The notes beneath the pieces were generated by a model. It did not search any database. It saw only the letters and a program-made list of their open reading frames with translations, and was not told the origin of the DNA. Of a stretch of DNA of 64,000 nucleotides, positions 7,680-16,589 are shown one piece after another. Source of the DNA: Acidilobaceae archaeon (GTDB lineage: Archaea > Thermoproteota > Thermoprotei_A > Sulfolobales > Acidilobaceae); the NCBI GenBank assembly GCA_026413755.1, contig JAOAKH010000002.1:37348-101347 (forward strand). Reading direction: 5' to 3'. How positions within the stretch are numbered: the stretch's first letter is position 1; the number at the start of each line of letters is the position of its first letter. The position numbers and the translations under genes are program-made.

Positions 7680-10109
7680 TTAGAGCCTCCTCTTCCTAGC
7701 TTTTTCTAACATTTCTAACATTATCTTGCTCTCCACGCTAGCTACCAGCCTCCTCGTGGAGATCACGGCATCGGGGTTAACGCTGATCGACGTTACGCCT
7801 TCCCTCACGAGGAACTCGACTATCTCCGGGTAAACGCTGGGCGCCTGGCCGCATATGCTGCTAGTTATGCCCTTCCTCTTTGCAACCCTTATTATCCTCC
7901 TCATGGCTTTCAGGACCGCTGGGTCCCTCTCGTCAAAGTAGCCCATCTTTGCGAGGAGCGCGCTGTCCCTGTCTGCCCCCAGCACCAGCTGCGTTAAGTC
8001 GTTACTCCCTATGCTGAAGCCGTCCACCATCTCTGCGAACTCCTCTGCCAGGAACACCGTGCTGGGCACCTCTACCATAAGCCAGACCTTAAAGTCCCTC
8101 CCCCTGCTCAGCCCCTCCTCCTCCATTATCTTCAGCGCCCTCTCCAGCTCCCATGTGGTCCTCACGAAGGGGAACATGACCCACACGTTCTTCAGGCCCC
8201 ACTCGTCCCTCGCCTTCTTTATCGCCCTTACCTCTAGCCTGAAGGCTGGCTCGTACTGAGGACTTATGTACCTGGAGACTCCCCTCCAACCCATCATCGG
8301 GTTCCTCTCCTCTACGTCCTCATACTTGTCCCCTCCCTTGAGCCTGGCATACTCGTTTGTCTTGAAGTCGCTGAACCTTACTACCACAGGCCTCGGGTAT
8401 ATGGCTCCGGCAACCTTAGCTATGCCCTCTGCAAGCCTGTCCACGAAGTAGACGCCCCTGCCCTGCTCTATGAGGTAGAGGGGGTGGTACTGGATCCAGC
8501 TGGCTATGATGAACTCTATCCTCATGAGCCCTATGCCGTCAAAGGGCAGGTCTGCGTACCTGTCTATCTCGTCTGGCTCCCCCAGGTTCATGTATATCTT
8601 AGTTGCAGTCACGGGGTGGGCAGTAACTATGAGCTCCGCCTTTGGCCTCTCCTCCACCTTAGGCTTTGGCTTCGCCCCCTCTAGCGCGCCGTAGTACACT
8701 ATGCCCTTGCTGCCGTCTACAGTCACCTCCATGCCGTCGCGAAGGGCCTTCGTCGCGTTCCCCGTGCCCACAACTGCCGGTATGCCGAGCTCCCTGGAGA
8801 CTATGGCAGCGTGGGCGGTCATGCCGCCCTCGTCCGTAACTATGGCAGAGGCCAGCCTCATGTATGGCACCCAGTCCGGATCTGTCATCTTCGTTACCAG
8901 CACGTCTCCCTTCTCCATCTTCCTCGCGGCCTCCTCAACGCTGAGAGCCACCTTCACTGTGCCGACGGCCACGCCAGGGCTAGCGGGGACGCCTCTCACC
9001 AGGACCTTGCCGACCTCTACGGCGACCTCCTTGGGCTTCTCCGCCTTCCTCTTGCTCCAGACAGTCTCAGGCCTAGCCTGCACAAGGAATATGTTGCCCT
9101 CTGCGATGTCTGCATCTATGGCCCACTCCACGTCCATGGGCTTGCCGAAGTACGACTCCACCTTCAGGGCAAGCCTCGCTAGCGCCCTCACTTCTTCATC
9201 GCTAAGCGCCTCCCTATCTGACCTTATGCCGTGCCTTGCGAAGAGCTCCGCAATGGCCGGGTGCTTCTCCCTGAGGGCCTTCAGCTCCTCCTCGCTGCTC
9301 GGGATCTCCACCTCTACGTTTGCCCCCAGCTGAGGGTCGTAGAAGAGCCCCTTCCTCTTCTCGCTTATCCTCTTCTCTATGATCTCCAAAGTATGCTTTG
9401 AGAGGACGAAGCGGTCCGGCGTCACCTTTCCCCCTACTATGTACTCGCCCAGCCCCCAGATGGCCTCTATGACTATCTTGTCCTCTTCGCCCGTCACCGG
9501 GTGTATTGTGAAGGCCACACCGCTGCTCCTGCTGTTCACCATCTTCTGCACCACTACCGCCATGAGCGCGGCCTCGTGGTCCACGTTAAGGCTGTCCCTG
9601 TAGCTGAGCGCCCTGGCGGTCCAGAGGCTACTCCACGCCCTCTTGACCATCTCTACAACGTTGGCTGCGCCCCGCACGTTAAGGTACGTTTCCTGCTGAC
9701 CTGCAAAGCTGGCCTCAGGGAGATCCTCTACAGTGGCGCTGCTCCTCACTGCCACCAGCGGCTCCTTCACTCCTAAGGACTCCGCGAGGCTCGCGTAGGC
9801 CTTCTCTATCTCAGCCTCTATCCGGCGGGGCATGGGGGTCCGCGCGAATTGGCTCCTTATCAGCTCGCTGGCCTTCCCGTACTCGCTCGGCTTACCGCTG
9901 GTGATCGTCTCCTCTAGGACGTACTTCATGTAACCTGTTATGCCGGTCTCAAGTATGAACTGCCTATAGGCCTCCGTGGTGACTACGAAGCCAGGAGGCA
10001 CCGGGATGCCAGCCCTCAGCATCTCTGCCAGGCCCATGGCTTTGCCTCCTATCAGGCTCTTGTGCTCAGGCGTTACCTCGGAGAGCCTAAGGATAAGGGG
10101 CCTCTCCAT
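7680..10109 (-). CDS. ppsA: Phosphoenolpyruvate synthase
   Basis: This enzyme converts pyruvate, ATP and water to phosphoenolpyruvate, AMP and phosphate, the entry to gluconeogenesis; in many archaea it may also run toward pyruvate. The 809 residues show the ATP-grasp N-terminal domain (L-I-G-G-K-A-M-G-L near residue 19, V-R-S-S-A-T-V-E-D near 121), the swivelling phosphohistidine domain with His433 in G-G-M-T-A-H-A, and the C-terminal PEP/pyruvate TIM barrel with catalytic Cys753 in S-I-C-G-Q-A-P. Length and order match the family. The ATG at 10109 is divergent from hisS across a roughly 100-base AT-rich promoter region. Confidence 0.97.
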   Translation of the reverse strand: MERPLILRLSEVTPEHKSLIGGKAMGLAEMLRAGIPVPPGFVVTTEAYRQFILETGITGYMKYVLEETITSGKPSEYGKASELIRSQFARTPMPRRIEAEIEKAYASLAESLGVKEPLVAVRSSATVEDLPEASFAGQQETYLNVRGAANVVEMVKRAWSSLWTARALSYRDSLNVDHEAALMAVVVQKMVNSRSSGVAFTIHPVTGEEDKIVIEAIWGLGEYIVGGKVTPDRFVLSKHTLEIIEKRISEKRKGLFYDPQLGANVEVEIPSSEEELKALREKHPAIAELFARHGIRSDREALSDEEVRALARLALKVESYFGKPMDVEWAIDADIAEGNIFLVQARPETVWSKRKAEKPKEVAVEVGKVLVRGVPASPGVAVGTVKVALSVEEAARKMEKGDVLVTKMTDPDWVPYMRLASAIVTDEGGMTAHAAIVSRELGIPAVVGTGNATKALRDGMEVTVDGSKGIVYYGALEGAKPKPKVEERPKAELIVTAHPVTATKIYMNLGEPDEIDRYADLPFDGIGLMRIEFIIASWIQYHPLYLIEQGRGVYFVDRLAEGIAKVAGAIYPRPVVVRFSDFKTNEYARLKGGDKYEDVEERNPMMGWRGVSRYISPQYEPAFRLEVRAIKKARDEWGLKNVWVMFPFVRTTWELERALKIMEEEGLSRGRDFKVWLMVEVPSTVFLAEEFAEMVDGFSIGSNDLTQLVLGADRDSALLAKMGYFDERDPAVLKAMRRIIRVAKRKGITSSICGQAPSVYPEIVEFLVREGVTSISVNPDAVISTRRLVASVESKIMLEMLEKARKRRL

Positions 10110-10212
10110 ACAACAGCACCTGTCTAATTTCTATATTTTCAAAATACTTATACTTTCCGCAGAATTGCGAATATTTATCCTTTCCTCTCAATGTCAACTC
10201 AGGCGCTGAAGC
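10110..10212. promoter_or_regulatory. Divergent ppsA-hisS promoter region
   Basis: This AT-rich gap holds TATA-like elements for both directions: CTATATTTT and ACTTATAC near 10130-10153 read on the minus strand for ppsA, and ATATTTATCC at 10171-10180 on the plus strand for hisS. Between them CGCA (10158-10161) and TGCG (10166-10169) form a short inverted repeat that could be an operator; this is weak. Confidence 0.45.
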
Positions 10213-11499
10213 ATGAAAGAGTATAGGCCGCCGAGGGGCTTCAGAGACTTCCCGCCGGAGGTAATGCTTCTGAGAAGGGAGGTGATAGGGAAGGTCGTTA
10301 GGGTCTTCGAGAGGTACGGCTTTGACCCGATCGACACGCCGGCAGTGGAGCACTGGGAAACCCTTGCAGGCAAGTACGGCGAAGAGGCCGAGGGGAAGCT
10401 CATATGGAGGTTCACCGACCCCTGGAGCGGGAAGGAGTACGCCCTTAGGTATGACCTGACCGTCCCCCTAGCTCGCTTCGTCTCGAACCGCCAGGACTTG
10501 CCGCTGCCGTTCAAGAGGTATCACATAGCTCCAGTCTGGAGGCACGAGGAGCCGCAAAGGGGGAGGTATAGGGAGTTCTATCAGTGTGACGTCGACATCG
10601 TGGGCAGCCCCTACCCTGAGGCAGACGCGGAGGTCATAGAGGTGATCTCAGAGGCGCTGAGAGAGCTCGGCTTCTCTGGCTTCAAGGTGAGGCTTAACGA
10701 CAGGAGGCTGCTCGCCGCGGTCTTCGAGGAGGAGCTTGGGCTGAAGGACCCCTTGCCAGTGTACAGGGCAGTTGACAAGCTAGACAAGATAGGGCCGGAG
10801 GGCGTCAAGAGGGAGCTGTCGAGGGCAGCGGGGGAGGCCGTTGCGGAGAAGGTAATGGATCTCATATCCCTCGGGGGAGATCTCGAGGCCCTGAGGTCCC
10901 TCTGCTCCAGATACTCTCACAACGCGAGGGCAAAAGAGGCCTGCGATCATCTGGAGCAGGTCCTCAGCCTCGTCGGCGGCGTTACGTTCGACTTCAGCCT
11001 AGTGAGGGGGCTGGACTACTACACGGGCCCTATAGTGGAGGTGGTCCTAGATCAGCCAAAGATAGGGAGCGTGGCGGGGGGAGGGAGGTACGACGGGCTC
11101 ATAGGACTGTTCACTGGCAAAGAGATGCCTGCTACGGGCGCGAGCTTGGGGATAGAGAGGATCATAGATGCTGGCGTGGAGCTAGGGATCTTCAAGCCTC
11201 CGCGCTCCACCGTTGCTGACGTATACGTGGTGGTCGTGGACTGGGCGTACTTTAAGTATGCCTGGAGGGCCGCGAGGGAGCTGAGGAGCAACGGCATAAA
11301 CGTGAGGCTCGACGTGAGCAGGGCCAGCGAGGAGGCGCAGAGGAGGAGGGCGAGGAGGCTGGGGGCGCCGGTGATGCTGTTTGTGGGCAAGAGTGAGGCA
11401 GAGAGCGGGACCGTAACGGTATACTCGCCAGCAAAGGGGGAGCGTGCGGTAGTAAGGCTGGAGGAGGCACACTTAGTGATCAAGAGGTTCCTCTCCTAG
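10213..11499 (+). CDS. hisS: Histidyl-tRNA synthetase
   Basis: This class II synthetase charges tRNA-His. The 428-residue product has the expected motifs: G-F-R-D-F-P-P near the start, motif 2 in H-E-E-P-Q-R-G-R-Y-R-E-F-Y-Q-C-D near residue 115, the histidine-binding R-G-L-D-Y-Y-T-G near 264, and motif 3 in G-A-S-L-G-I-E-R. An anticodon-binding domain follows from about 335. Length is normal for the family. It is the first gene after a divergent promoter shared with ppsA; the start ATG is about 37 bases after the TATA-like element. Confidence 0.97.
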   Translation: MKEYRPPRGFRDFPPEVMLLRREVIGKVVRVFERYGFDPIDTPAVEHWETLAGKYGEEAEGKLIWRFTDPWSGKEYALRYDLTVPLARFVSNRQDLPLPFKRYHIAPVWRHEEPQRGRYREFYQCDVDIVGSPYPEADAEVIEVISEALRELGFSGFKVRLNDRRLLAAVFEEELGLKDPLPVYRAVDKLDKIGPEGVKRELSRAAGEAVAEKVMDLISLGGDLEALRSLCSRYSHNARAKEACDHLEQVLSLVGGVTFDFSLVRGLDYYTGPIVEVVLDQPKIGSVAGGGRYDGLIGLFTGKEMPATGASLGIERIIDAGVELGIFKPPRSTVADVYVVVVDWAYFKYAWRAARELRSNGINVRLDVSRASEEAQRRRARRLGAPVMLFVGKSEAESGTVTVYSPAKGERAVVRLEEAHLVIKRFLS

Positions 11500-11641
11500 C
11501 CTTACCTTGCCCTCCGCTCCTCGTGGGGGTACCATCCGCTACCCTCTTCACGCCTCCCGCCCTCTCAGCCCGCCTGAGCGTCCTATCGGGCGTCACCTCT
11601 TCGTACAACCTGTCCAGCCCTGCTAGCCTCCTGGGCTCCAT
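11480..11641 (-). CDS. Possible small basic protein, 53 residues
   Basis: An ATG frame of 53 codons runs on the minus strand through the gap between hisS and the AbrB-PhoU gene, ending 20 bases inside the 3' end of hisS. Three points favour it: the strand is purine-rich with frequent AGG and GAG codons like known genes here; a CTTAAAA element is centred 29 bases before the ATG; and the gap would otherwise be empty. The product is strongly basic and highly charged (R-R-L-A-G-L-D-R-L-Y near the start, T-R-S-G-G-Q-G-K near the end), with a helix-prone first half and a Gly/Arg-rich tail suggestive of nucleic-acid binding. I do not recognise a family. Confidence 0.4.
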   Translation of the reverse strand: MEPRRLAGLDRLYEEVTPDRTLRRAERAGGVKRVADGTPTRSGGQGKARRGTS

Positions 11642-11666
11642 TACGAAGGCCCCTCAGCATGCTCCC

Positions 11667-11673
11667 TTTTTAA
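11667..11673. promoter_or_regulatory. TATA box between the small ORF and AbrB-PhoU gene
   Basis: TTTTTAAG lies 29 bases from the ATG of the minus-strand small frame and about 38 bases before the TTG start of the plus-strand regulator, so it could serve either or both. Confidence 0.45.
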
Positions 11674-11707
11674 GCCCCTCTCGGAGGCTATCAGCAAAGG
11701 CTCTGCC

Positions 11708-12604
11708 TTGGAGGAGGGCGTGGAGGCGCGGAGGGTGGTCAAGCTCGGCCAGAGTAGCCTCGTTGTGAGCCTGCCGAAGAGGTGGGCAGATAGGGTAGGG
11801 CTGAAGGCCGGAGACATTGTGCTCGTGATCTCTGAAGGGGAGAACCTCAGGCTCAGGCCGGTGAGGAGGAGAGAGGAGCTAGAGATAAAGGTGAGGGGGA
11901 AGGAGGCGGCTCTCGTGAGCTATGTGGTCCCTTGTGCTTACGTGCTCGGCTACGAGAGGGCCGTCTTTGAGGCAGGGGTTCCCTTGGATGACTTGAGGAA
12001 GGCCGTAGAGAGGCTGCCCGGAGCTGTGATGAACTTCAGGGAGGAGGGAGGCGTAGAGGTAAAGATAGCGGTGGATCTAGATAAGCTGAGCGTGAAAGAG
12101 CTCCTGCGCAAGAACTCCTCTCTCTCCTCCCAGATCGCCCTCCTCCTCTCTAGGGCCTTGGAGGGCTCCGCAGAGCAGGAGGAGCTCGAGTCCCTCAAGT
12201 CCCAGTCATACTCTCTGCGCTCTCTGGGAAAGAGGTTCCTATACGCTAAGCTCTCGGAGGGGAAGAGGAGCATCTCGTTCTTCGCCATAACGCTCATATC
12301 CCTCGGCTGGCTCGTGGACTCGATAATGTTAGAGCTCGCCGAGCACGCCATGAGGGAGGGGGTTAGGAATAGGAATCTTGCAGAGACGGCCATGAGGATC
12401 AGCGAGCTCCCCCTATTGGCCTCCTCCCTCCCTCCCAGCCTTCGGAAGTCCCTAGAGCTTATGGAGAAGGCGACGAGCATAGAGGGGGAGCTGCGGGGGG
12501 AGAGAGACCCCATTGCGGCGAGGCTCCTCGACGTCGTTAAGGTCTTCAAGATCATGGGGGCTAGTGCCGTGTGCGTGAGCATGGCAGAGGGAGGAGGGGA
12601 TTGA
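11708..12604 (+). CDS. AbrB-domain/PhoU-domain regulator
   Basis: The 298-residue product starts with a SpoVT-AbrB-type DNA-binding fold: R-R-V-V-K-L-G-Q-S-S-L-V-V-S-L-P-K-R-W then G-L-K-A-G-D near residue 38. The rest is a long, helical PhoU-like region (about residues 85-290) built of two leucine-rich halves. Archaeal proteins with this order are usually annotated as phosphate uptake regulators; bacterial PhoU senses the state of Pst transporters. No phosphate transporter is nearby, so the ligand is unknown. The start is TTG at 11708; a GTG four codons on is possible. The stop overlaps the TTG start of the next gene, implying translational coupling with that surface protein. Confidence 0.78.
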   Translation: MEEGVEARRVVKLGQSSLVVSLPKRWADRVGLKAGDIVLVISEGENLRLRPVRRREELEIKVRGKEAALVSYVVPCAYVLGYERAVFEAGVPLDDLRKAVERLPGAVMNFREEGGVEVKIAVDLDKLSVKELLRKNSSLSSQIALLLSRALEGSAEQEELESLKSQSYSLRSLGKRFLYAKLSEGKRSISFFAITLISLGWLVDSIMLELAEHAMREGVRNRNLAETAMRISELPLLASSLPPSLRKSLELMEKATSIEGELRGERDPIAARLLDVVKVFKIMGASAVCVSMAEGGGD

Positions 12605-13746
12605 GAGTCCTCCTGCTCCTCCTGGCTCTAGCGCAGCTTGCCCTCCTCTCCTTCCACGCCGAGGACCCGGAGCTGGGAAGGCCTCAGGCGGTGGCCATAT
12701 CCGATGCCGTGTATGCATTTGGGATGAGGGGGAACTACCTTACGGTAGCAAAGTACTCCTTCAACGGCACAAGGCTCTGGCTCAGCACGTTGGACCTGAA
12801 GGCTGGCGCGGAAATCCTAAGCGTCGAACAGGCAGGAGAGGACCTTACTGCGATCCTCTCGCAAAGGAGGGATGCGCAGAACATCCTCCTCAAGGTTAGA
12901 GTGAGCCCCAAGGGAGACATAGCCGTGGAGAAGAGGGCAGAGCTGCCCCCGCGCCTCTTCCCCTACGACGCCGTCGAGCTAGGGAAAACTATATACATTG
13001 CAGGGTCCTCATACTCCTTCCTTACCGACATGGACTTCATGGTAGCCAGGGTGGACGAGGGCTTGGGGTGGATCATCGAGGAGGTAGGGGGAGCAGGAGA
13101 CCAAGGTTATAGATGCATACTCAGAGCGCCCGGGGACAGACTGCTTGCGGTAGGGGTGGGCGGCAACAGCGTCGTCATGACGATCGTTTCCCAGCTCGGC
13201 GACGTGGTGGGAAACTACAGCCTGAGCTTTGAGAGGGGCCGTCCCGAGGTCTTTGACTGCGTCCAGGTAGCCCCTGGGGCCTACGCTATAGTGGGCAGGC
13301 TGGAGCGCTTCCCCCTGGTAATAAGGGCGGAGGTGAGTTCCTCCAGGCTCACTAACGTAAGCTATTCCGTCGTGGCCGACTTGCCGGGCGCGGCTGTAGG
13401 AGTCTCTTCTCTCGGGGGCGCTGCGGCAGTTTCTATAGTTTCGCATAAAGGCCCAGTGCTCGCCCTTTACGACATGAGGGGCGCGGAGCCAAGGCTCACG
13501 AGATCGTTCAACCTTTCCCATCTGGGCAGGGAGGCTTACGTGCTCTCCTCCGCATCTCGCGGCTCAGCCGTAGCGCTGGGAGGAGCGAGGGGTGAGGGGG
13601 GCTTCGTTGCACTCTTCGAGCTCCCCCCAGCAGAAAGGGGAGGGCCGTCGCTCTCTTTTCTCGACGTGATCCCCACGATCATACTGCTTCTTGCTATAGG
13701 AGTTTCTCTGTATGCGATCTACAAGAGGAGGTTCAAAAAAAGCTAG
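12601..13746 (+). CDS. Cell-surface beta-propeller-like protein with C-terminal anchor
   Basis: I do not recognise a specific family. From TTG at 12601 the product has 381 residues: a signal peptide (L-R-V-L-L-L-L-L-A-L-A), about 320 residues of repeated beta-strand blocks resembling a propeller (segments such as Y-I-A-G-S-S and L-A-V-G-V-G-G spaced about 45-60 residues apart), one membrane segment near the C terminus, and a basic tail K-R-R-F-K-K. This predicts an external domain anchored in the membrane. The longer frame from GTG 12571 would put charged residues before the signal sequence. TTG 12601 overlaps the upstream stop (TTGA) and follows a purine-rich ribosome site, so it is preferred. 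Coupling with the AbrB-PhoU gene suggests a shared process. Confidence 0.6.
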   Translation: MRVLLLLLALAQLALLSFHAEDPELGRPQAVAISDAVYAFGMRGNYLTVAKYSFNGTRLWLSTLDLKAGAEILSVEQAGEDLTAILSQRRDAQNILLKVRVSPKGDIAVEKRAELPPRLFPYDAVELGKTIYIAGSSYSFLTDMDFMVARVDEGLGWIIEEVGGAGDQGYRCILRAPGDRLLAVGVGGNSVVMTIVSQLGDVVGNYSLSFERGRPEVFDCVQVAPGAYAIVGRLERFPLVIRAEVSSSRLTNVSYSVVADLPGAAVGVSSLGGAAAVSIVSHKGPVLALYDMRGAEPRLTRSFNLSHLGREAYVLSSASRGSAVALGGARGEGGFVALFELPPAERGGPSLSFLDVIPTIILLLAIGVSLYAIYKRRFKKS

Positions 13747-13759
13747 CTGAGGAAGCTAG
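13735..13759 (-). terminator. Hairpin plus T-run terminator of the aIF1 gene
   Basis: CTAGCT (13743-13748) and AGCTAG (13754-13759) form a perfect six-base stem around a five-base loop. On the minus strand it is followed by seven T (13735-13741), the layout of an intrinsic terminator. Both convergent stop codons, TAG at 13744-13746 on plus and TAG at 13756-13758 on minus, lie inside the stem. Confidence 0.55.
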
Positions 13760-14055
13760 TATATAACTATTATGTTATCCTCTGGCACCCCTATCTCGAC
13801 TAAGATCTTCTTCACCTTCATCCTGTGATCTCCTTGAAGCTCTATCCTGCCGTCCTTAGCAGTCCCGCCCACGGCTAGCTTCGACTTCAACTTAGAGGCC
13901 AGCTCCTCTAGGTCGAAGCCGCTGCCCTCCAGGCCTTCAACTATGGTGACCTCTTTGCCGAACCTCCTCTTCTCTAGCCTTACCTTAACTACCTGCTCCC
14001 CCATGCCCAGCTGCTCACATATCTCCGGGGGAAGACCCGCACATCTCCCGGACAT
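13756..14055 (-). CDS. Translation initiation factor aIF1 (SUI1)
   Basis: aIF1 binds the small ribosomal subunit near the P site and enforces accurate start-codon selection. The 99-residue product has the SUI1 fold: basic loop segment [17 protein letters not shown], then [21 protein letters not shown] and a C-terminal [10 protein letters not shown]. Two cysteines in the first 15 residues are a common N-terminal feature of archaeal aIF1. It diverges from the RNA polymerase subunit P gene. Confidence 0.93.
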   Translation of the reverse strand: MSGRCAGLPPEICEQLGMGEQVVKVRLEKRRFGKEVTIVEGLEGSGFDLEELASKLKSKLAVGGTAKDGRIELQGDHRMKVKKILVEIGVPEDNIIVIY

Positions 14056-14103
14056 AACTGACTAGATCACCCTATTTGCTCACTAGTATTACGTCAGCCT
14101 CTG

Positions 14104-14111
14104 TTTTTAAG
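14104..14111. promoter_or_regulatory. TATA box of the rpoP gene
   Basis: TTTTTAAG is centred about 35 bases before the TTG start proposed for rpoP and lies inside the longer upstream frame, which argues against an earlier start. The minus-strand reading CTTAAAAA is about 50 bases from the aIF1 ATG. Confidence 0.5.
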
Positions 14112-14141
14112 CTTTGCCCTCATGGGAAAGGGGGGAGCGCG

Positions 14142-14357
14142 TTGGCGGAGAGGGAGGAAGAGTCCCTGGAGGTCTTGCCCTACGGCATTAGGCCTGTGCC
14201 GGTGCACTACGTTTGCGTTAGCTGTGGGAAGATAGTCTCAGCGGAGGAGCTCGTTACCCTGCCGAGCCTCATGTGCCCTAACTGCGGTCAGAGGATCTTC
14301 GCAAAGCTCAGGGCCCCAAGGGCCTCAGGGCACCTGAAGAAGGTGAAGGCTATCTAG
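14142..14357 (+). CDS. rpoP: DNA-directed RNA polymerase subunit P (Rpo12)
   Basis: This small zinc-ribbon subunit of archaeal RNA polymerase corresponds to eukaryotic Rpb12. The core motif C-V-S-C-G-K ... C-P-N-C-G-Q (two CxxC pairs) is followed by a basic stretch and the C terminus K-V-K-A-I, as in other archaeal P subunits. The start is taken as TTG at 14142 (71 residues): a TATA box lies about 35 bases upstream and GGGGGGAG forms a ribosome site five bases before it. A longer frame from 14076 would include the TATA box. The leader of about 20 acidic residues before the zinc ribbon is longer than in most relatives. The stop overlaps the convergent agmatinase gene by four bases. Confidence 0.85.
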   Translation: MAEREEESLEVLPYGIRPVPVHYVCVSCGKIVSAEELVTLPSLMCPNCGQRIFAKLRAPRASGHLKKVKAI

Positions 14358-15262
14358 CGCGTTCTCGAAGCGAGGGATATGAGGATCTCCTGCAGGGTCT
14401 TTGCAGCTAGGACGGCAGTAATGCCTCCTGCGTCGTAGGGGGGCGATAGCTCCACTACGTCTACCGCTAAGAAGCGGTCGTCCACGAGCGCAGAGATGAG
14501 GGGGAGGACTTCCCTGGGCGAGAGGCCCGGCGGCTCCGGGTTGCCGACGCCTGGGGCGTAGGAGGGGTCGTAGACGTCGAGGTCCACGGAGAGATATATG
14601 GCCTTACAGTCCGAGAGGGCTCTCCTTGCCTTGGATATAACGTTTGCAGTCCCCATGGCCTCGAGGGCCCTCGGCGTTATCACCTCTATGTTACTCCTGG
14701 ACCTTGCGAGCGCCAGCTCCTCCCTGCTGAAGGCCCTCGCCCCTATGAAGACCGTGGGCACCTCACCCAAGATCTCCAGCGCTCTCCTGAAGGTGCTCGC
14801 GTGGCTTAACCTAACCCCTAGGTAGTCCTCTCTGAGGTCGAGGTGTGCATCGAAGACGAGGAGGCAAGGCCTAGCCCCGAAGGCCTTGAGGCCTCTGAGC
14901 GCCCCCACCGTTATAGTGTGCTCGCCCCCAAGGAGGGCCACCCTTCTCCCCTCCGTTAGGAGCTCCTGCACCACCCGCGAGGTCCTCTCTAGGCTCTCCG
15001 GCACATCCCCGTGAGCTACCGTCACGTCTCCCTCGTCATAGAAGGGGACCTCTTCGAGGAAGCCCTCCCCTGAGTACGCGTTTGACTCAATCTCAGGCGA
15101 GGCGGCCCTCACGTAAAGGGGCCCGAACCTCTGGCCTGGCCTATATGAGGCGGTGCTGTCGAGCGGCACGCCTAGTATGGAGATGTGCGCCTTCTCCCTT
15201 CTCCTCTCAAGCCCTCCGAACTTCTGTGGCGAGGGGACTACGTAGGCTTCCCTGTAGCTCAA
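14354..15262 (-). CDS. speB: Agmatinase/arginase family ureohydrolase
   Basis: The 302-residue product is a binuclear manganese ureohydrolase. Metal-binding motifs are in place: G-G-E-H-T-I near residue 106, D-A-H-L-D near 133-137, and S-V-D-L-D-V-Y-D-P near 213, followed by G-V-G-N-P-E-P-P-G. Agmatinase hydrolyses agmatine to putrescine and urea, part of polyamine synthesis, important in thermophiles. Arginase or guanidinobutyrase activity cannot be excluded from sequence. It is last in the minus-strand run nmd3, aIF1A, rio1, KH gene, with nine bases to the KH gene, so it may be co-transcribed with ribosome-assembly factors. Confidence 0.9.
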   Translation of the reverse strand: MSYREAYVVPSPQKFGGLERRREKAHISILGVPLDSTASYRPGQRFGPLYVRAASPEIESNAYSGEGFLEEVPFYDEGDVTVAHGDVPESLERTSRVVQELLTEGRRVALLGGEHTITVGALRGLKAFGARPCLLVFDAHLDLREDYLGVRLSHASTFRRALEILGEVPTVFIGARAFSREELALARSRSNIEVITPRALEAMGTANVISKARRALSDCKAIYLSVDLDVYDPSYAPGVGNPEPPGLSPREVLPLISALVDDRFLAVDVVELSPPYDAGGITAVLAAKTLQEILISLASRTR

Positions 15263-15271
15263 CGCAGAGCC

Positions 15272-15838
15272 CTAGAGGACGAACCTCTCCTTTCTCTTAA
15301 TACTTCTCATGACGCTCTCGAGGTGCCTGTACACAGTCGCATGGGTCCTCCCCTCTATGAGCATATCTACTGCCTCCTTTGCCGCCATGGCCCTCTCGTA
15401 CTCGCCAATGATGGCCACGAAGTACTCCCCTACGTGGACGTAAGTGCCGGTTAGCTGCTCTATGGTCCTCCTGGCCCTCCCCTCTTCCCCAATTATCCTG
15501 CCCTTCACCCTCCTTATGTGGTTAGGCTTATCGCCCAGCCTCTCCCTTAGGTCTACGTATATGAGCACGTGATCGTCAGAGAGGAGGGCCATGGCCTTCT
15601 CGGGGGAGAAGCCGTAAGAGATCGCCTTAACTATCTCCCCCGCCTTCATAACTTCTATGGCGCTGGAGCCCTCCCTCCCCTCGATTATTGCCACCCCGTT
15701 TTCGCTGTCAACCTTTATGGAAACGTTGAGCCTCTCCTCTATCTCCCTCTTCACCCTCCCCTCCTCCCCAATGACCACCCCCACCCTCTCCTGAGGAATC
15801 TTCACGTAAATCCTCTGCTTTATCCCCTCTTCACGCAT
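15272..15838 (-). CDS. KH-domain rRNA-processing protein (Dim2/Pno1-like)
   Basis: The 188-residue product has two KH domains: the first carries V-G-V-V-I-G-E-E-G-R-V-K near residue 18, the second G-R-I-I-G-E-E-G-R-A-R-R-T-I near 110, both variants of the GxxG RNA-binding loop. The C terminus R-S-I-K-R-K-E-R-F is basic. Archaeal proteins of this type correspond to eukaryotic Dim2/Pno1, which binds the 3' end of pre-16S/18S rRNA during small-subunit maturation. The neighbour upstream, rio1, overlaps it by 19 bases, and Rio1 acts in the same late 30S step, which supports the assignment. Confidence 0.9.
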   Translation of the reverse strand: MREEGIKQRIYVKIPQERVGVVIGEEGRVKREIEERLNVSIKVDSENGVAIIEGREGSSAIEVMKAGEIVKAISYGFSPEKAMALLSDDHVLIYVDLRERLGDKPNHIRRVKGRIIGEEGRARRTIEQLTGTYVHVGEYFVAIIGEYERAMAAKEAVDMLIEGRTHATVYRHLESVMRSIKRKERFVL

Positions 15839-16587
15839 TCCTCCAGCTCACCCCTCAGCTCTTGAGGTAGCTCCAGACCTATACGCTTAGAGAAGAAGAG
15901 GGATAAGTTCTCCAAGTCCCTTCTCAAGAACTCCAGAGCCCTCGGGTGGCTTAGCTCCACTGCCTGCGAGACATCTATTATCCATGGCTCCTCTTGCCAC
16001 ACCATGACGTTGTACTCGCTGAGGTCCGCGTGAACTAACTCCGCGGCACAGACCATGAGCTTTAGCTGCTTCTGCAGATCTTCATATATTGGCGCGAGGT
16101 CCCCCTCTGCCTCGTATAGCAGGGGCGCCCTGTAGCCCTCCTCGCCTATGAAGCTCATAACTAGGACGTTCCCCATGAACGCTATGGGCTCCGGGACCCT
16201 TACGCCTGCCCCCCTCATCCTCTTGAGGTTCCTGAACTCCTTTTTCGCCCAGGCATAAATGAGCTGCCGGAAGTTGCTCTCAGGGATGGACTCAAAGCGC
16301 GGGTCCCCCTCTATGTACTTCCTTATGCTCTTCTTGAAGTCGGAGGTGGCCACGAGGTAGACCTTGACTGCTAGGTCCCTTCCGTCCCAGCCCTTACCCC
16401 AGTAGACCCTCGCCTCCTTCCCAGCGCTCACCACCCCCTTCAGCTCCTTGAGGACCTTGCGCTGGTAGAGCTTGTAGACTATGCCCATTGTCGCTGCGTC
16501 GAATACTTCCTCCACCACCTCGAAGAGGTCCTCGTCCTTGAGCTTCTCCTCTCTCTCCCTCGAGATGTGCCTTACCTTCCTCCTCAT
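15820..16587 (-). CDS. RIO1-type serine protein kinase
   Basis: Rio1 is an atypical kinase/ATPase acting on late small-subunit precursors. The 255-residue product shows the RIO features: G-V-V-S-A-G-K-E-A-R-V-Y (ATP loop) near residue 52, A-V-K-V-Y (catalytic lysine) near 73, the catalytic loop H-A-D-L-S-E-Y-N-V near 190, and the metal-binding I-I-D-V-S-Q-A near 209. The segment T-S-D-F-K-K-S-I-R-K-Y-I-E-G-D-P-R-F between the lysine and the catalytic loop is the RIO1 flexible loop, separating it from RIO2. It lies between aIF1A and the KH gene in a widely conserved archaeal cluster. Confidence 0.94.
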   Translation of the reverse strand: MRRKVRHISREREEKLKDEDLFEVVEEVFDAATMGIVYKLYQRKVLKELKGVVSAGKEARVYWGKGWDGRDLAVKVYLVATSDFKKSIRKYIEGDPRFESIPESNFRQLIYAWAKKEFRNLKRMRGAGVRVPEPIAFMGNVLVMSFIGEEGYRAPLLYEAEGDLAPIYEDLQKQLKLMVCAAELVHADLSEYNVMVWQEEPWIIDVSQAVELSHPRALEFLRRDLENLSLFFSKRIGLELPQELRGELEECVKRG

Positions 16588-16589
16588 GG

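Noticed and set aside
11523..11768. Plus-strand frame running into the AbrB-PhoU gene
   Set aside because: It contains the TATA box, is pyrimidine-rich unlike genes here, and is in another frame from the AbrB domain.
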